Of a stretch of 45,684 bases of DNA, positions 22,367 to 34,634 are shown one piece after another (positions within the stretch are counted from its first letter, which is position 1; each line of letters opens with the position of its first letter). This DNA comes from Seison nebaliae (taxonomy: Eukaryota > Rotifera > Pararotatoria > Seisonacea > Seisonidae): the NCBI GenBank assembly GCA_023231475.1, contig JALJEE010000707.1, positions 1 to 45,684 on the forward strand. Reading direction: 5' to 3'. The notes under the pieces were generated by a model. It was not told where the DNA came from, made no database searches, and saw only the letters and a program-made list of their open reading frames with translations. Made by a program: the position numbers and the translations under genes.

Positions 22367-23283
22367 TCTTCGAAAATTTGGCGAATTTAATAATAGCTAA
22401 GGATTTGAATTTTACTTAAAATTTATTTAAAATTTATTTAAAATAAACTCCTATGAATTCTCCGAAAATCAAATTACTAAACGTCTATCAAGTAAGGAAA
22501 CAAGTTTTTTTAATTTCTTTTCAATTAATTGATTAATTTGATTAATTCATAAAGTTTGTTGTGTTCATCAAAAGAATATTGGGAAGTCCTCTACTTCACA
22601 TCATAAATTTAATTAGATCATTTTGAACGATAAGAAACACATCCGTTCTTCACATTCAAAAATGATGTTACATCAGTTAAAAGTTTTGACAGAAATGTTG
22701 TCCATTTATTAATTGTTTTAATCTTCTTATTTCATCAATTTTCTTTATCTTTCACATCCTTTTATTCATTCCAATAACCATATTTTACTTTGAACATTTT
22801 ATTCTGGTTAATCGTCCTATTTTGTCATTTGTTTAATGAGGATAAATGTTGAACTCCATGTGTGATTGACGATTGGAAACTTTTTCAAGATTTAAATAGT
22901 TTTACGTTTATGACCAGTGTACTGGGAGAAGAGTATCATCATAATTATACTACCGCTGTCAGATTATTCTTAAGTTTATCGGATTATTAATCTGATTATA
23001 CGAAGTTTAAATGCACTACCATTCTTATCCTTAAGAGAATTAGATTCCCCAAAGATTAATAATGAATCGAAACAATTGTTCTTCGTTAATTGCTATTTGA
23101 AATGAAGACGAATATTGTTATAAAAAAAATTATTCTAACTCAATTGAATATCATAACTTAAGTTATGATGTAAGTCAACAAAACTCTTCCGTTATTCTTT
23201 TCTTATGCATGCTCCACTTTTCTGATTTCTCTTAATTACATACGAATCTTCTCTTGTTAGAAAAGAAACTTTTACGATGTAAA
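22367..23283. other. 0.9-kb divergent intergenic region
   Basis: Between kanadaptin (-) and a small membrane-protein gene (+). It is AT-rich. I find no gene, RNA or clear regulatory motif beyond short A/T palindromes. Confidence 0.4.
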
Positions 23284-23621
23284 ATGATACAGATTGTTCG
23301 AAGTATAAACATGTTTTCATGTTTACTCTAATTATATTAATAGATAAATTTTATTTTTTCAGTGCAACACTAATTTCTTTCACGTTTATTGCACAAGTTG
23401 TTTTAATTTACTATTATCATCAAATCGGAAAAAACAAGATATTTTCGGAGATTGTTTACCTGAATCAAAAATTTCTAAACAATTCCATTATTATGTTATG
23501 CATTATATTGTCAGTAAGTTTATTTGGATACCATCAATATATGTTAAGTATTAATAACAAATTGTATGAAAGGAAACGATTGAAAGGAAAATTGACAAGG
23601 AGAATTCTCGAAAAAAATTGA
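23284..23621 (+). CDS. small membrane protein of unknown family, 2 exons
   Basis: Exon 23284-23312 joins 23363-23621 through a 50-nt intron with a polypyrimidine-CAG acceptor. The sum is 96 codons (95 residues). Two hydrophobic segments are clear: IATLISFTFIAQVVLIYYY near the N-terminus and IIMLCIILSVSLFGY in the middle. The tail is strongly basic (YERKRLKGKLTRRILEKN). The family is not recognised; it could be a small ER or mitochondrial membrane subunit. More upstream exons are possible because the N-terminal exon is short. Confidence 0.5.
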
Positions 23622-24490
23622 AATAAACAAGAAAACTATTGATGAGTCTACAATGTTATCTCGATAATTCCATTGAATAATAATAAATTTTGACAGTTCT
23701 AACAGGAAGGTATGATTAATGTTATTCAGACGTGAATCAACAGAATAAGAAACGAATGTTCTTTTCGTTTTGCAAGTTTCTATTTTTAAAGACTTATCAC
23801 TCCACATGTTCAATGAATCGAAGTTAATTAGATTTTTATTTTCTATTGTTCCCATATCGATTTGAAGCGAATGATGCAATATATACTAATGTTTTTTTTA
23901 AAATTAATACAACATTTATCATTTAATATCACTATATACGTATAGTGAATATGTCAAAAATAAAAAATTTATCTTTCTTTTCGAATTAACTTTGTTTTTT
24001 TAAGAGACTATGCATTTATTGGAATTAATCTTTTTTCAATACCCAAATTATTGTCAATAACAATTTTTGTTGTTTCTTCTAATTGAGATTAACATCACAA
24101 TCTATTGTTCTGAATAAATTTAAAGGAAATAAGAATGGAATTGTGATGAAATGATTAATAAATATTAGTATAGTGTTGTTCGAAAACTCGATAATTTCTC
24201 TTAATTCCAATATTAATCTTCCTTATTTTCTTCACCAATTATTGACAATTAGATGAATAATTGAACATTAATGTGCAATATCCTCTGCAAAGTTACTTCT
24301 TCAATCTTCCACGAAATCATTTTCTTTTTCTTACATCTTTTTTTCCCTATCATCAACTAATTTGAAATTGTTAATTTAATAATGTCAATAAGAAAGATAT
24401 CTCAAAATAGAAAAAAGATGAAAAAAATGTTTATTTCCATGTCAACTGTTTTCAGGAAGTTCCTGAGAAAGAAACGTGCAATGTTATGAA
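23622..24490. other. convergent intergenic region
   Basis: AT-rich, between the small membrane protein (+) and the coiled-coil exons (-). A minus-strand open stretch at 23544-23879 overlaps the 3' end of the plus-strand gene and shows no family features, so I leave it uncalled. Confidence 0.35.
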
Positions 24491-24721
24491 TTATAAAATT
24501 GTGCATCCTTGAGTTTGTTTCGTTTTCTCTTCTAATTGTCTTACCTTTTCAAAGTAAACAAGAATTAGTTTATTAACATAAGTCAAATGAAATACCTTTA
24601 TTTCTGCCTTATTCAAATTGGCCTGAGATCGACAAATATCTTCTTTAAGTGTTACAATTAGGCGATCCTTCTTGAAGATTATTTTATCTTTTCGCTCGAT
24701 TTCTTCTAGAAGTGTAACAAT
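24491..24721 (-). CDS. last two exons of a coiled-coil protein (partial)
   Basis: Exons 24721-24596 and 24544-24491 are separated by a 51-nt intron, both in phase 0. They encode a charged helix (LEEIERKDKIIFKKDRL, then LNKAEIKVRQLEEK) that ends TQGCTIL and a stop. The heptad-like spacing of Leu and Ile suggests a coiled coil. Splice signals (TTTATAG acceptor, GTATTT donor) support real exons. The upstream part was not resolved. The most likely partner is the acidic locus at 25.5-27.4 kb on the same strand. Confidence 0.5.
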   Translation of the reverse strand: MVTLLEEIERKDKIIFKKDRLIVTLKEDICRSQANLNKAEIKVFHLTYVNKLILVYFEKVRQLEEKTKQTQGCTIL

Positions 24722-25515
24722 CTATAAAAGGAAAAATGCAAATTAATAAATTTATTTATTTTTTCTTTGAATGATGTCCGTGCCCCTTTCGACTTGTGGG
24801 ATCGAATTTTGAAGAATATCAATTAGGGCGCAAGGGAAATAACAAGAAAAGAAGTTCTAATAGAAAACAACTTGATGTTCTCTTAATCGATCTATGAAGG
24901 AAATTATGAGATGTGATGCGTGATGATTGAGAAAGAATAAACTATAAAAAATTTCCTAAAATCAAATGTTATTTTTCTGCACTAATAATTCGGCCCAATG
25001 TCTGTCTTCTTTCATTCAAAATGGATATGAATTTATATCGATATTGAATCGTAGATGAAGTTGAGGAATTACTTTGTTGCCATTTAGTCGATTAGCTAAT
25101 ATAAAGGAAAATGTTTGTGGTAGGTCTATTTCTAGACTATTTTCTTTACAGAATACGAAACAATCCGAAGAATGGAAGTAATCCACAACTTTATAGAAAA
25201 CAGACATATTCTTAAACGGATCGATGTTTGTATGGAAGAAAGAAGTGTGTTTTGTGTGTGTGTGAAGAAAGATCATAAATTTTACAATCGAAATCAATTC
25301 GATGAATATTATTAAAAGTATTCGATCAATTATTTCTGTTAATCCTTTCTCTTATTAATCTATGAAGAAAAATTGTATTCTCGCTTCTCTCATTATTGGA
25401 GAATTATTTTAGTCTTTTAAAGAATACTCATAATGTTAATGCTACACTCCTATCGCTTCAAAACATTAATCTTGCAACTACTACAATAAGAGAAGAGAAT
25501 AATCGATTGTTTAAC
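24722..25515 (-). other. unresolved stretch between minus-strand exons
   Basis: May hold one or more missing exons of the coiled-coil locus. A minus-strand open stretch at 25016-25297 contains MSVFYKVVDYFHSSDCFVF and ILANRLNGNK followed by a possible GTAATT donor, but I could not join it convincingly in phase to either side. Confidence 0.3.
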
Positions 25516-27424
25516 CTCTTTATCCTGAATCGAACAACGACAGAAACCGTTTTGATGAATTGAAGTTGTCGCAGCATTCATCGTTTGATATGATACAGGT
25601 TTCAACAGTTGTTCGCTGCATTGACTGTTACATTCGTTCGGAGTATTCATTACAATTCCCATATTGTTATATGGTTGGTGGGATTGATGATATTGAGTTA
25701 GTGGATTATTTAACATTAGAAGCTGATCATTATTATGTAATGGTGAATTGGTATTAGGGTGAAATGAAGTTTCAGATCGATAAATCGATGTGGTTGGAGT
25801 CTAGAAAAGAAAATAATTATCATTCCTTTTGCCGCAATTGACTTCTGACATTTTATTCCTCAATTGACGAAATACACATTTTCGTTTATCCTTAACACCC
25901 GACTAAAAAGTTTTTCCAGTCAAAGTGGAATGTCTAAGTTCAATTCAGCTATAATACATTATTTACTCATTTCAATTAATCTATAAGTGGCAACATTAAT
26001 CGACCTTTTTCCAATCTTCGTTCTTCTTCATTGATATCTCGTGTGATTAATACACTCTTTCTCTTCTCTCTTATACAACCACATTCCAGGTTAAGTCCTT
26101 CTTTACAAATAGATGTTATGAAATATTTTCGTCAGTCACTTCTCCATACACTCTCAACTTCGTTTACTCGAATCTATAACTATAATTCTCATATAACTCT
26201 CATTCATGTTGACGTCAATCATTTGACAAAACCAATATTATTCATATAAAGTTAATGAACATGTTCATAAAAGAAATAAGGAAGAAAAGTGCCAACCGGT
26301 GAGCAGCCATTAGAATTTTGAAAGAATGACGAATTTTGCAATGACGTATTCGATAATTCATAATGGATTAAATCATTTCTCGTCGTTTCATTGAAATTCA
26401 ATATGGGATTGGGATCATCACTGATATCTATTTTATCTGTATCGTCATCGCTGTATGGTGGCTCCATTTCCAAAATACAGTTGTTAGGAATTTCATGTAG
26501 GTTGGATGAACATAAACAACTTCTCGTCTCCTCATCATTTTGATGGGTCAATCCATTTGTACATGAGAAATTGGTTTGGATTGGAATCTTATTATTCCTG
26601 TTGAACACTCTCGATTGATTATTATAGAAAGCAACTTTCTCGTGCACTACGTTCTCTGCTAAAATCGATTCATCTATCAGTTTCCTTAAAGGCTTTTTCG
26701 CTTTGAATGTCGAATTGTTTCGTAAAAGGACAGCTTTCCTTACAATTCCATTCTCCTTCAATCGACAAATTGATGTGGGACCACTTTTTCTATCACAATC
26801 GTCATCCTCATCATCACCATCATCCTCCGCATAATCTTTTTTATTCATGTAATATTTTCCCCCATCGTCATGTATATTATCATCATCTGTATCATCATCA
26901 TCATCATCATCACCATCGTCACAATCATCACCAGTTTTATTATCATCGAAATGATAATTCGATTGGAATTCATATTGATCATACATATCATCTAATTTTA
27001 ATGTGCTCCTGTTATCTGATATTAAAGCAGAAGTGTCAGCACTTTTCGCTTTTTGTTTCGATTTCTCTTGTAGTTTCCTCTTCGTTGACAATTGTTCATC
27101 GACCTTTTGTTTTATGAGGGCCGTATCGAGAATCTGGTCATCCGATGACGATAAATGACCATCCAATTTGATCAAAGTGTCAAACTCCACAATTTTTTCT
27201 GTACTTACCATCGCTTTCTCGCTGTGTACTGGAATTTGCGATTCTATTTTCTCTTCGAACTCACCGAACTTTTCGATTGCTGTCGCTTCTCCTCCCAACG
27301 TTTTCGCTTCCTGTTCGAATTGTTCCAAAAAATCATAAATTTCCTGTGGCGGTTGCAAGATTCGACGACCATCTTTCGCAACGGGCAATTGCCGATTCTG
27401 TTCATTTATTACCTTGTCGAACAT
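25516..27424 (-). CDS. acidic orphan protein, 5' exons (3' end unresolved)
   Basis: The first exon starts at 27424 and is open to 26252, or splices at 26297 after NSNGCSP. A second exon, 25800-25516, follows an acceptor TTTCTAG in the same phase and adds 95 residues (TPTTSIYRSET...). The N-terminus is helical and Glu-rich (RRILQPPQEIYDFLEQF). Residues about 170-215 form a long Asp run encoded by GAT/GAC repeats. A later part carries MEPPYSDDDTDKIDISDD. No family was recognised. The 496-nt intron would be far longer than others here, so a hidden exon or an end at 26252 (390 residues) are alternatives. The acidic tract may be partly a trinucleotide expansion. Confidence 0.5.
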
Positions 27425-29264
27425 GAATTAACGAATTAAAATTTTTGATTTCACAGAAATGTCCAAAATTAAATGTTTAATCGTTTGAATTTAGAAAAAA
27501 TATAAATTGAATTTTTTTTTTGCGCCAACCTATAAATATTCACCGATGTTTCTAACGAATTTTAATTTCTAAAAATGCGCGCACATTTCCACCATAACGA
27601 TATTCAGTTAACGTATGTGATAAGTATGATTATTGCCATAAACTTCTTATATCGAGTAATAATAGAGTTTAATAATTTTATAATAATACAACAACAACAA
27701 CTAATTAAGAGTACATTTGTCTAATAGCTTTAATTGTTTCTCTAATTATAATTAAGATAATTCTCCGAATTTTCATGTGATTATTTAAAAGGGAAAACGA
27801 AGATTTAAATTAATTAACATAGAATCTTCCTTCCGCAATGAGGAATGCATCATTATTCATAAGATCCGTAATTCAATTTTCTGAGACTGCTAGTGACATT
27901 TGGGTATTATAACTATTATTTTATAATCTCTTCAAACACTTCTTCAAATCTGCCGTTTGCTTAAATTATTGGGAAGATATTTCACATTGTGAAGCTCATA
28001 AAACACCTATTATCTTTATTGAATATGCACATTCGATAATGTTATACAAGATTATGGTAAGTCTGAGAGAAGAGGAATTAATAAGAAAGTAAGACATTAT
28101 TTGGGGGGAGAAGCGTGTAATAATTATTCATCAATTTCGGAGTGTCATTTTTTTTCTTTCTTTATAGATAATTCTTCATAAATTATATGACGCAACATAT
28201 TTATGAGATTCATTTGCATTTCCGTTTTCTTCCCAATTTGGGAAAGGATAATTAATGTCAAATAAAGTTGACCTTCCATTCGGCATCGTGTGTAATCGAC
28301 TAATGAAATGATGGGTGGGTGGGCTTCCTTCTTTTCTAATTCCTAATATTTCTTGCATTAACATTCAACCTGCTTAAGTTTAACATCATCAAATATAATC
28401 CCTCGAATTGAGAATTGAATGAAACATTTTCAGTTAATTGGTATATCTAGAGGATGCTATCATAAGTATCATATAAGGATTGATTCTCTTGACACCACTT
28501 TTGGGTGTGTCTTCTAAATTAATGTGGTTTCCTCTTCTTAGTGCTTATTTAGAGAAGAAGTATATGTACAGACTCAATTATTTCTTCTTGTACAACAAAT
28601 TAATCGTTCTTTAGGAAGTGAGGAAATTCATAAATAATGTTCATGATATTATGACATATTCCAATTTTCGTTTCTTGTCTTCGCTCGATTGAAGGAGATT
28701 GAACTAAACTACTTCTTCTCTAATTCATTCAATTCATAATAATATTTCAATAAGATATCGTTTTTCCTAAGTATTACATGTAAATGAATATGCTATTTCT
28801 CCTTCATTCCTTAACAATGATTCCCAACAAATTCCTAATCTAATAAAATATGATTCTCATATTTTATCCTATATATTATGAAACCAACTTTATTTAACGA
28901 CAATTTCCTACTTACCTACTTACTCAATTATATCAACCAAAAACTTTTTTTCCTTCCTTTAAATAAACTAATAAAACTCGGAAAACTTTTTTTCAAGACT
29001 CAAATTTCCATTTCCGTCATGTAATTAGCTTTTAACGAATCTGTATTGATAGTAAGTTGAATGTTTCTGTTCGATGATTTTTCTCTTAAAACAAATGCAG
29101 CTAAAATAGTTTATTATTTTAATCTGGTCTCGTCCTTTCTTTAATTCTTTATTATTAACATACTCACTTTTCATGTTTTATTTTCATCCTAAATTGCATT
29201 CATACAACCATAATTTCCATCATCATTCTTTTTATTAGAAAATCATCTCTGACGTATAAAAACG
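27425..29264. other. 1.8-kb intergenic region
   Basis: Longest gene-free stretch of the window and divergent between the acidic orphan (-) and the PPP1R27-like gene (+). A 62-residue minus-strand ORF at 28176-28364 has no recognisable features. No RNA gene or repeat was identified. It would suit distal regulatory elements, but nothing specific was seen. Confidence 0.35.
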
Positions 29265-30014
29265 ATGAAACTATTCAGTTTGGTCAATCAAATTTTTACG
29301 CCTAACAGTGTTCTGAAACATTGGGGCAAACGGAGATATAACTCATCAAAATTGAAAACATATGATGCTCATAGAAGACGGAAGAGACGATGTCAAAGTG
29401 AAGAAAAGTTGCAAAAAATAAATTTGGAATACGATTCAATTTATGCAATGAATGATACGTGTCGATTGAAAAGAACGGATTTTGAGAGTCGAGTAAAATT
29501 TCCGGATCAGATTCTATTGTTCGAGAGTATCAAAGAGAATGATGTCAATGAAATTCAACGGATTCTCGCCAAACATTGTGAAACGAAATCATTTAATCTC
29601 AACAATATTTTCTATCAAGGTTCTTTTTCTTTTCCGATCCTTATCATCATTCTCTTATCATTTATATTCCAGGATTAACTCCTTTACATTTAAGCGTCAT
29701 CGAAGGACATTATTCCATTTGTGAACTATTGCTCAAGAACGGTGCCAATGTCAATGAGCAAGACATTGAAAATTGGACTTGTCTCCATGCAGCAGCTGCC
29801 GAAGGTTTTACTGATATTACACGGTTAGTTTTACAAAATGAAAATTTCTGAAAAATTCTTTTTTTAAAGTTTATTAATTGAATATGGTGCTGATGTAACA
29901 ATGAAAACGATCGACAATGAAACGCCATTGGATATGGTACAAGAAGAGGATGAATTAACGAAGAAAGAATTATTGAATAATATTCAAAAAAATGAATCCG
30001 TTCGAAATTCTTAG
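29265..30014 (+). CDS. PPP1R27-like ankyrin-repeat PP1 regulatory protein, 3 exons
   Basis: Exons 29265-29619, 29673-29823 and 29870-30014 give 217 codons, with introns of 53 and 46 nt. A basic N-terminus (HRRRKRRC) leads to a protein phosphatase 1 docking RVxF motif, RVKFPDQILLFESIKEND. In human PPP1R27 the matching segment is SVRFPNDVLFLDHIRQGD. Two clear ankyrin repeats follow: LTPLHLSVIEGHYSICELLL with KNGANVNEQD, and WTCLHAAAAEGFTDITRLLI with EYGADVTMK. The order RVxF then ankyrin repeats is shared by the PPP1R12/16/27 family; the short length and single pair of repeats fit PPP1R27. It should bind and target or inhibit the PP1 catalytic subunit. A TATAAAA only 5 bp before the ATG is too close to be its TATA box. 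Confidence 0.82.
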
Positions 30015-30081
30015 AGAAAAAGAAAATTTTTATTTATTTTTATTATTCTCAATGTTATTCCATTATTTTATAAATATTATG

Positions 30082-30771
30082 TCAACATTTGGACATTGTG
30101 GGAACATAAAAGACTTTATGTTTCTTACTTTTCTGCTTCGAATTCTTCATCTCCTTCAGAACATATCGTAAACCCTCAGTCGATTTAACAGCATTCTTCT
30201 TGTAACGCTGATAAGCAAATTGACGTAATGCCGTCGCCATTCCAAATCTTAACGATGAATCGAATTCTCCATATTTCACACAAAATGTTCCATTTATCTC
30301 ACAAATGGTCGGTGGTTGTGATTGTGATGGATTACTATGGAAATGTTTCGAAATAAAAGAATAATTTGATTTATTCTGTTGTTGTTCTTGTTCCGTTTTC
30401 ACTTCCACATATTCCTTTGTTGCTTTCGATCGATATTCGACCCATTCGTCAACTTTCATGATGTTACCCATTGTTATGTTTCTGGTATGTGACTGAATTG
30501 ATTTCTTCTTTATATCAATTATCGATCTCTCAATAAGATAAACTTGTTTCCGTTTACCACTAAAGAAATGTTCTCCCCATTTTGGTAGTTTATTCGTCTT
30601 CGTCAATAATTTCAATGTATCAATCACTCCTCGTTTGACGTCGACCTTTCTATCGATTACATCTTCCGATAACACATGAGTGGCAAACGGATTTGGATAA
30701 CGAGAAAGAAATCCCACCGCCACATCATTCCAACTTTCCGGAAAATGAAATACTCCAATAAAACTTTTCAT
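30082..30771 (-). CDS. PRELID1: PRELID1-like mitochondrial phosphatidic acid transfer protein
   Basis: Single exon of 229 residues starting at the ATG at 30771 (MKSFIGVFHFPESWNDV). The PRELI/MSF1 domain fills most of the length. Hallmarks are FLSRYPNPFATHVLSEDV, LLTKTNKLPKWGEHFF and a central strand IDIKKKSIQSHTRNI. Human PRELID1 has RYPNPYSKHVLTEDI and LLTKTNRMPRWAERLF at the same places. An extra Gln/Asn/Ser-rich loop (about residues 125-155) interrupts the domain. The family works with TRIAP1 in the mitochondrial intermembrane space to move phosphatidic acid to the inner membrane for cardiolipin synthesis. The C-terminus is Lys-rich. It converges with the PPP1R27-like gene, with about 67 bp between stops. 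Confidence 0.9.
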   Translation of the reverse strand: MKSFIGVFHFPESWNDVAVGFLSRYPNPFATHVLSEDVIDRKVDVKRGVIDTLKLLTKTNKLPKWGEHFFSGKRKQVYLIERSIIDIKKKSIQSHTRNITMGNIMKVDEWVEYRSKATKEYVEVKTEQEQQQNKSNYSFISKHFHSNPSQSQPPTICEINGTFCVKYGEFDSSLRFGMATALRQFAYQRYKKNAVKSTEGLRYVLKEMKNSKQKSKKHKVFYVPTMSKC

Positions 30772-31835
30772 TATGCATTGCACTGGGGAAAGCGGCTAAT
30801 TCTTCAAATAAATATTCTTCATCAAAACATTTCGAATGTTCTATAGAGGAAATTTTTTTGAAAAATTATTCGAATTTCTCTTCCAATTTCTTGTTTATTT
30901 ATGTTGGGCAGATTAGGTCTGTTCTTTCCCGATTACTTCAAAAAATTGGAAAGTAGTGTGAAATGACAATTGAATTTTCTATTGTTTTTTCTAAAACCTT
31001 AAAACTTTCAAAATTTCCCATTCAAACAACTTTTGTTCTATTTCCAAAAATTTTTTAAAATCTTCAAAATTTTCATTTGGGTAATTTTCCCTCGTTTCCT
31101 TTTTGGACATTTAATTTTCCTTTTACAATTCTTCATAAAACTTTCAACTTACTGAAACTATCCTAATATTTCCACAAGGGAGATATAGTTCATTTTTATC
31201 GATAAAAAGAAATTAATAAAATTTAGTTCAGTTATTCATTGAATGACCTAAAAAATCGGATAGATAAATGATTTTTTTTTTATATCATCAAATATGTTGG
31301 AACGATATCAATCTACTTCTATGTATGTAATAGTGTCCAAACGATGACAATAACTACAAAAATTCTTCGACGATTTTTCCACTTCTTTTCCCATGTGGCA
31401 CATTGTCCTACTTTGAACAAGTAAGGGGGAATATCTCGATCGCTCAATTTTGATCGTCATTCTGTTTTTTGCCAAAGTATAACAATAAGTTTCTGTATAG
31501 AAAGGAAAAAAGGCAATCTAGATTTGTTACCCTTCTAAAATTATATCATTTTTTTCTTATAATTTCTTATCGTTATCGTTTGGACCTCACTATATGTATG
31601 AGTGTTGATCTTGATCTACACGGTGTGAATTGAACGAAAATTCACGTTAATTAATTTCAAAAAAAATTATAAGGAAGAAAGAACGTTCATCCTAATCGTC
31701 ATACTTCTAGTTGATAGATTTAGTTTAATATTTTTTGAAAAATTCTCTCCTTAAACAACAACACCGCAAAAGTGTAGCCGAATAAGATTTTTTCTTTCGA
31801 AGAACTGAATGAAAAGAATTCTCCTGTTCTTATGA
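30772..31835. other. 1.1-kb divergent promoter region
   Basis: Between PRELID1 (-) and ELL (+). AT-rich, with several poly-T tracts (for example 31270-31280). No gene or strong motif was seen. Confidence 0.4.
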
Positions 31836-34562
31836 ATGAGATCGGTCAGTAAAAGAAAAATCTGTTTGGAACCGACCACCAAAGATGACGACACTTTAAT
31901 CTACTCACACATCCGTTTGACAGGAAATGCAGTGAATTTTCTCGAGAAATTATCGAAAAGACCAGATGTTTTCCTTTCATGATTTTCTCCATTTTCATTA
32001 AAATCTCTTCCAGAAGAAGATCATTTTGGAATTGAACGATACTAAATGTTCGTTCCATATCAACGACAATGAGAAAGCGATAAATTGTAAGATAATTAAA
32101 GAAAAGAAGAATCTCTTCCAATGTTTCGAAGAAACGAGAACGTTTAATTTATTTAAATGAAATTCTCTCAATTCTTTTTAGTGGATCAAGACGATTGGGC
32201 GTCATTTCTCAACGACTCCTTTGTACAGAAAATGAGGTAGCAGCTCATTCCACAGCTCAAGAATCGATGGTAAAGGAAAAGATTCGGAAAGAAAAGTTAA
32301 ACTTTTTTTCAACTTTTTAAAATTTATGAAGAGAATTGTTAACAGATCGAGAACGAAAGAAATTCAAAATCCGAAAGAAACCAAATTCGGTTCACGAATA
32401 ACTTGTCACAATAACATAAAAAAATCGTTCGGTCGTAATCCTGTGTTAATCAATAATAATAGTTATAATACGACGGGAGATCGTAGAACACATTCGACAA
32501 CAAAAAATTTTAATTCTCTCATTCCTAATTCGAGACCAGTAAAAAATGTAGACACTGAGAAAATCGTTTCATTAGATGCGATAAAGTTATTTTTGAATTT
32601 ATTGAAGAAATTTTAAATGAGTAAATTTCTTTTTAGAGATTTAGTCATTCATATATTAAGTACAAGAAGTCTGACAATACGCGATTTAAATGTTCAATTA
32701 TTGAGATGTTTCTGTTGTTGTTTCTTGATGATATTGAATGATGATTGACGCTTTCTAGATAAAGTCAATTTCAAAAGTTTAGAAGTTGTTCCCAAAATTA
32801 TCCGATCTGTCGCTTATGAAGATTCTCGAAATCGTTTCGTATTGAAACGAGATATGTTCAAGAATATCGATCTTTCTTGGTCCTTTTATACTGAAGAAGA
32901 CAAAAGGATGATTCGGAAAAGAATGAAAGAGAATTCACCAATTGCACCAAGTCGCAAAAGACAATTATCTGCAGAATCTTCAACAACAACAACAAGACAA
33001 TTTGAGAAATTGAGTTGTATTCAAAAGAAAAATGATTTCAATTTATCATTGAGTGAGGATGATGATGAGACGGAAGAGGATGCAATTATGAAAGAAGAGA
33101 TTAGAAAGGAGAAGAACGAACCTCAGAAACAGTCTATTCAATTTTCATCAAAGATGAAACAAAATTATGGGTCAACCACCATGCTTGAATCTAATTCAGA
33201 TGGAAGAAATATTTTTGATAAAGAAGATTCCATCGAATTTAATCTTTCTACTGATTCATCTGATTCATTAGATTGTAAATCGAATGAAGAGCAAGGAAGA
33301 AAATCAGAGAATAAATTGTTAGTGAAAAATCGAAAAAACGGAACTTATTTGACTGATACTCATAATACATTTGGTAAAACAGATCAAATAGATTTTGTTA
33401 AAAGTTCAACAACTGATGATATTCAAAAATTAAGAAATCAAAAATTAGAAATTTCAAATCGATCTCAACAACTCAACAATAGAACAGATAACATAATTGA
33501 ACTCAAAGAAAAATCTCCAAATGATAATTTGAATAAAACTCAATTAGTCGATAATGTAATGGGAAAGGAAGAAAAAGAAAGTAGATCAATGGAAGAAAGT
33601 TCAAGGAGATATCTTATTTCAAATAAAAGTCAACAACTTGCCAATTTTTCCACTCAAACTCAATTGAAAGATAATAAAAAAAATTTACAAAAAAATCAGA
33701 AATTGGAAAATACTTTTATGAGAAATGATGAAATTGTAGAGAATAAGAAAGATAATGAGAAAATAGAGAATTTCAATAAAGCAAAAAAAGTTGAAGAAGA
33801 TTTTATTGAAAATCATCAAATGAACGATAATTCCAATAATTCTGATAATTCCAATGAACAAAATCATGATAGAAGTAATATAGCGAATAGCAAACAGGAT
33901 ATGAAGAATAGTCAGTCAGATAGAAATTCTATAAAGGATGTTAATGAAGAACAATTGAAAATGTTGAGTGATATCCATTTACCATTTGACGAATTCCAAA
34001 GGTTTTCAATAAATTATATAATATTTCTATTTTTTTATAGTTCGTTTTCAACAATTCAAAACAAATCGCAACGAACATTATACGAGAAAATGTTTTACTT
34101 TTATCGGGAACAATTGAGAGTTACAAAAACGATTGTGGTGAAAGTGTCGAAAGAATTCGAGAAATTTAAGGAACATGTTAACAGTTTGAATAGCAAGAGC
34201 GAAGAGTACAATGTTAGTAGAATGAAATATTTATTTGATTGATAAAAGAAGTGTTGTGTATAGTCATTAAAAAAAGAGAATAATAGTCATTTAAAAAAAT
34301 AATATAGAAAAAAATATATAAAAGAAAAGATAAATGAGAAGATAAATTTTGGTCTGCATTTAAATTAAATGTTTTTACTTTCTTCCTCTTGTAGAAATAT
34401 CAGAAGATTGTGAAAAAGAAATGTGACGAATATTCGAAAAATGAGAGATATTTGAGAGCACGGGATGAGTTTGGTAAACTCCAACCAATAGTTAAACATT
34501 TACAGGAGGTCATCAATCATTACGATGAATGTGAAAGTCTGAAAAATAAGATAAATGTTTGA
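31836..34562 (+). CDS. Ell: RNA polymerase II elongation factor ELL, 8 exons
   Basis: Exons 31836-31967, 32014-32141, 32182-32295, 32346-32585, 32637-32707, 32759-34001, 34041-34212 and 34395-34562 give exactly 756 codons. Introns are 39-51 nt except the last (182 nt). The N-terminal ELL domain is split over six exons: YSHIRLTGNAVNFLEKL, LGVISQRLLCTENEVAAHST (family: LGSIQDKITVCATDDSYQKA), then DLVIHILSTRSLTIRDLNV and MFKNIDLSWSFYTEEDK. A Ser/Asn/Lys/Glu-rich linker of about 370 residues follows. The C-terminus is the occludin/ELL domain (SEEYN joined to KYQKIVKKKCDEYSKNERYL, ending LQEVINHYDE). ELL suppresses Pol II pausing in the super and little elongation complexes. An in-frame stop directly upstream fixes the start. 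Confidence 0.85.
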
Positions 34563-34634
34563 AAATAATTTCCATTTCTTCTTCTTATTTCTTTTGTGAG
34601 AGAATTACTCAAATAAATCAAGAAGGAAAACATT

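Noticed and set aside
23544-23879. Minus-strand ORF of 111 residues
   Set aside because: Overlaps the 3' end of a plus-strand gene, no family features, no convincing splice partners.
24770-24840. GC-richer patch with GATCGAATT resembling a tRNA B box
   Set aside because: No A box or cloverleaf pairing could be found around it.
26210-26217. Second perfect TGACGTCA palindrome
   Set aside because: Lies at the 3' end or in an intron of the acidic orphan with no TATA box or start codon near it, so no regulatory role is claimed.
26707-27117. Plus-strand His-rich ORF
   Set aside because: Antisense of the Asp-rich tract of the minus-strand acidic orphan.
28176-28364. 62-residue minus-strand ORF
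   Set aside because: No family features, no splice partners and no codon or composition signal beyond chance.
29254-29260. TATAAAA just before the PPP1R27-like start codon
   Set aside because: Only 5 bp from the ATG, too close to place a transcription start upstream of it.
31846-32121. Minus-strand ORF of 91 residues
   Set aside because: Antisense of ELL exons 1 and 2.
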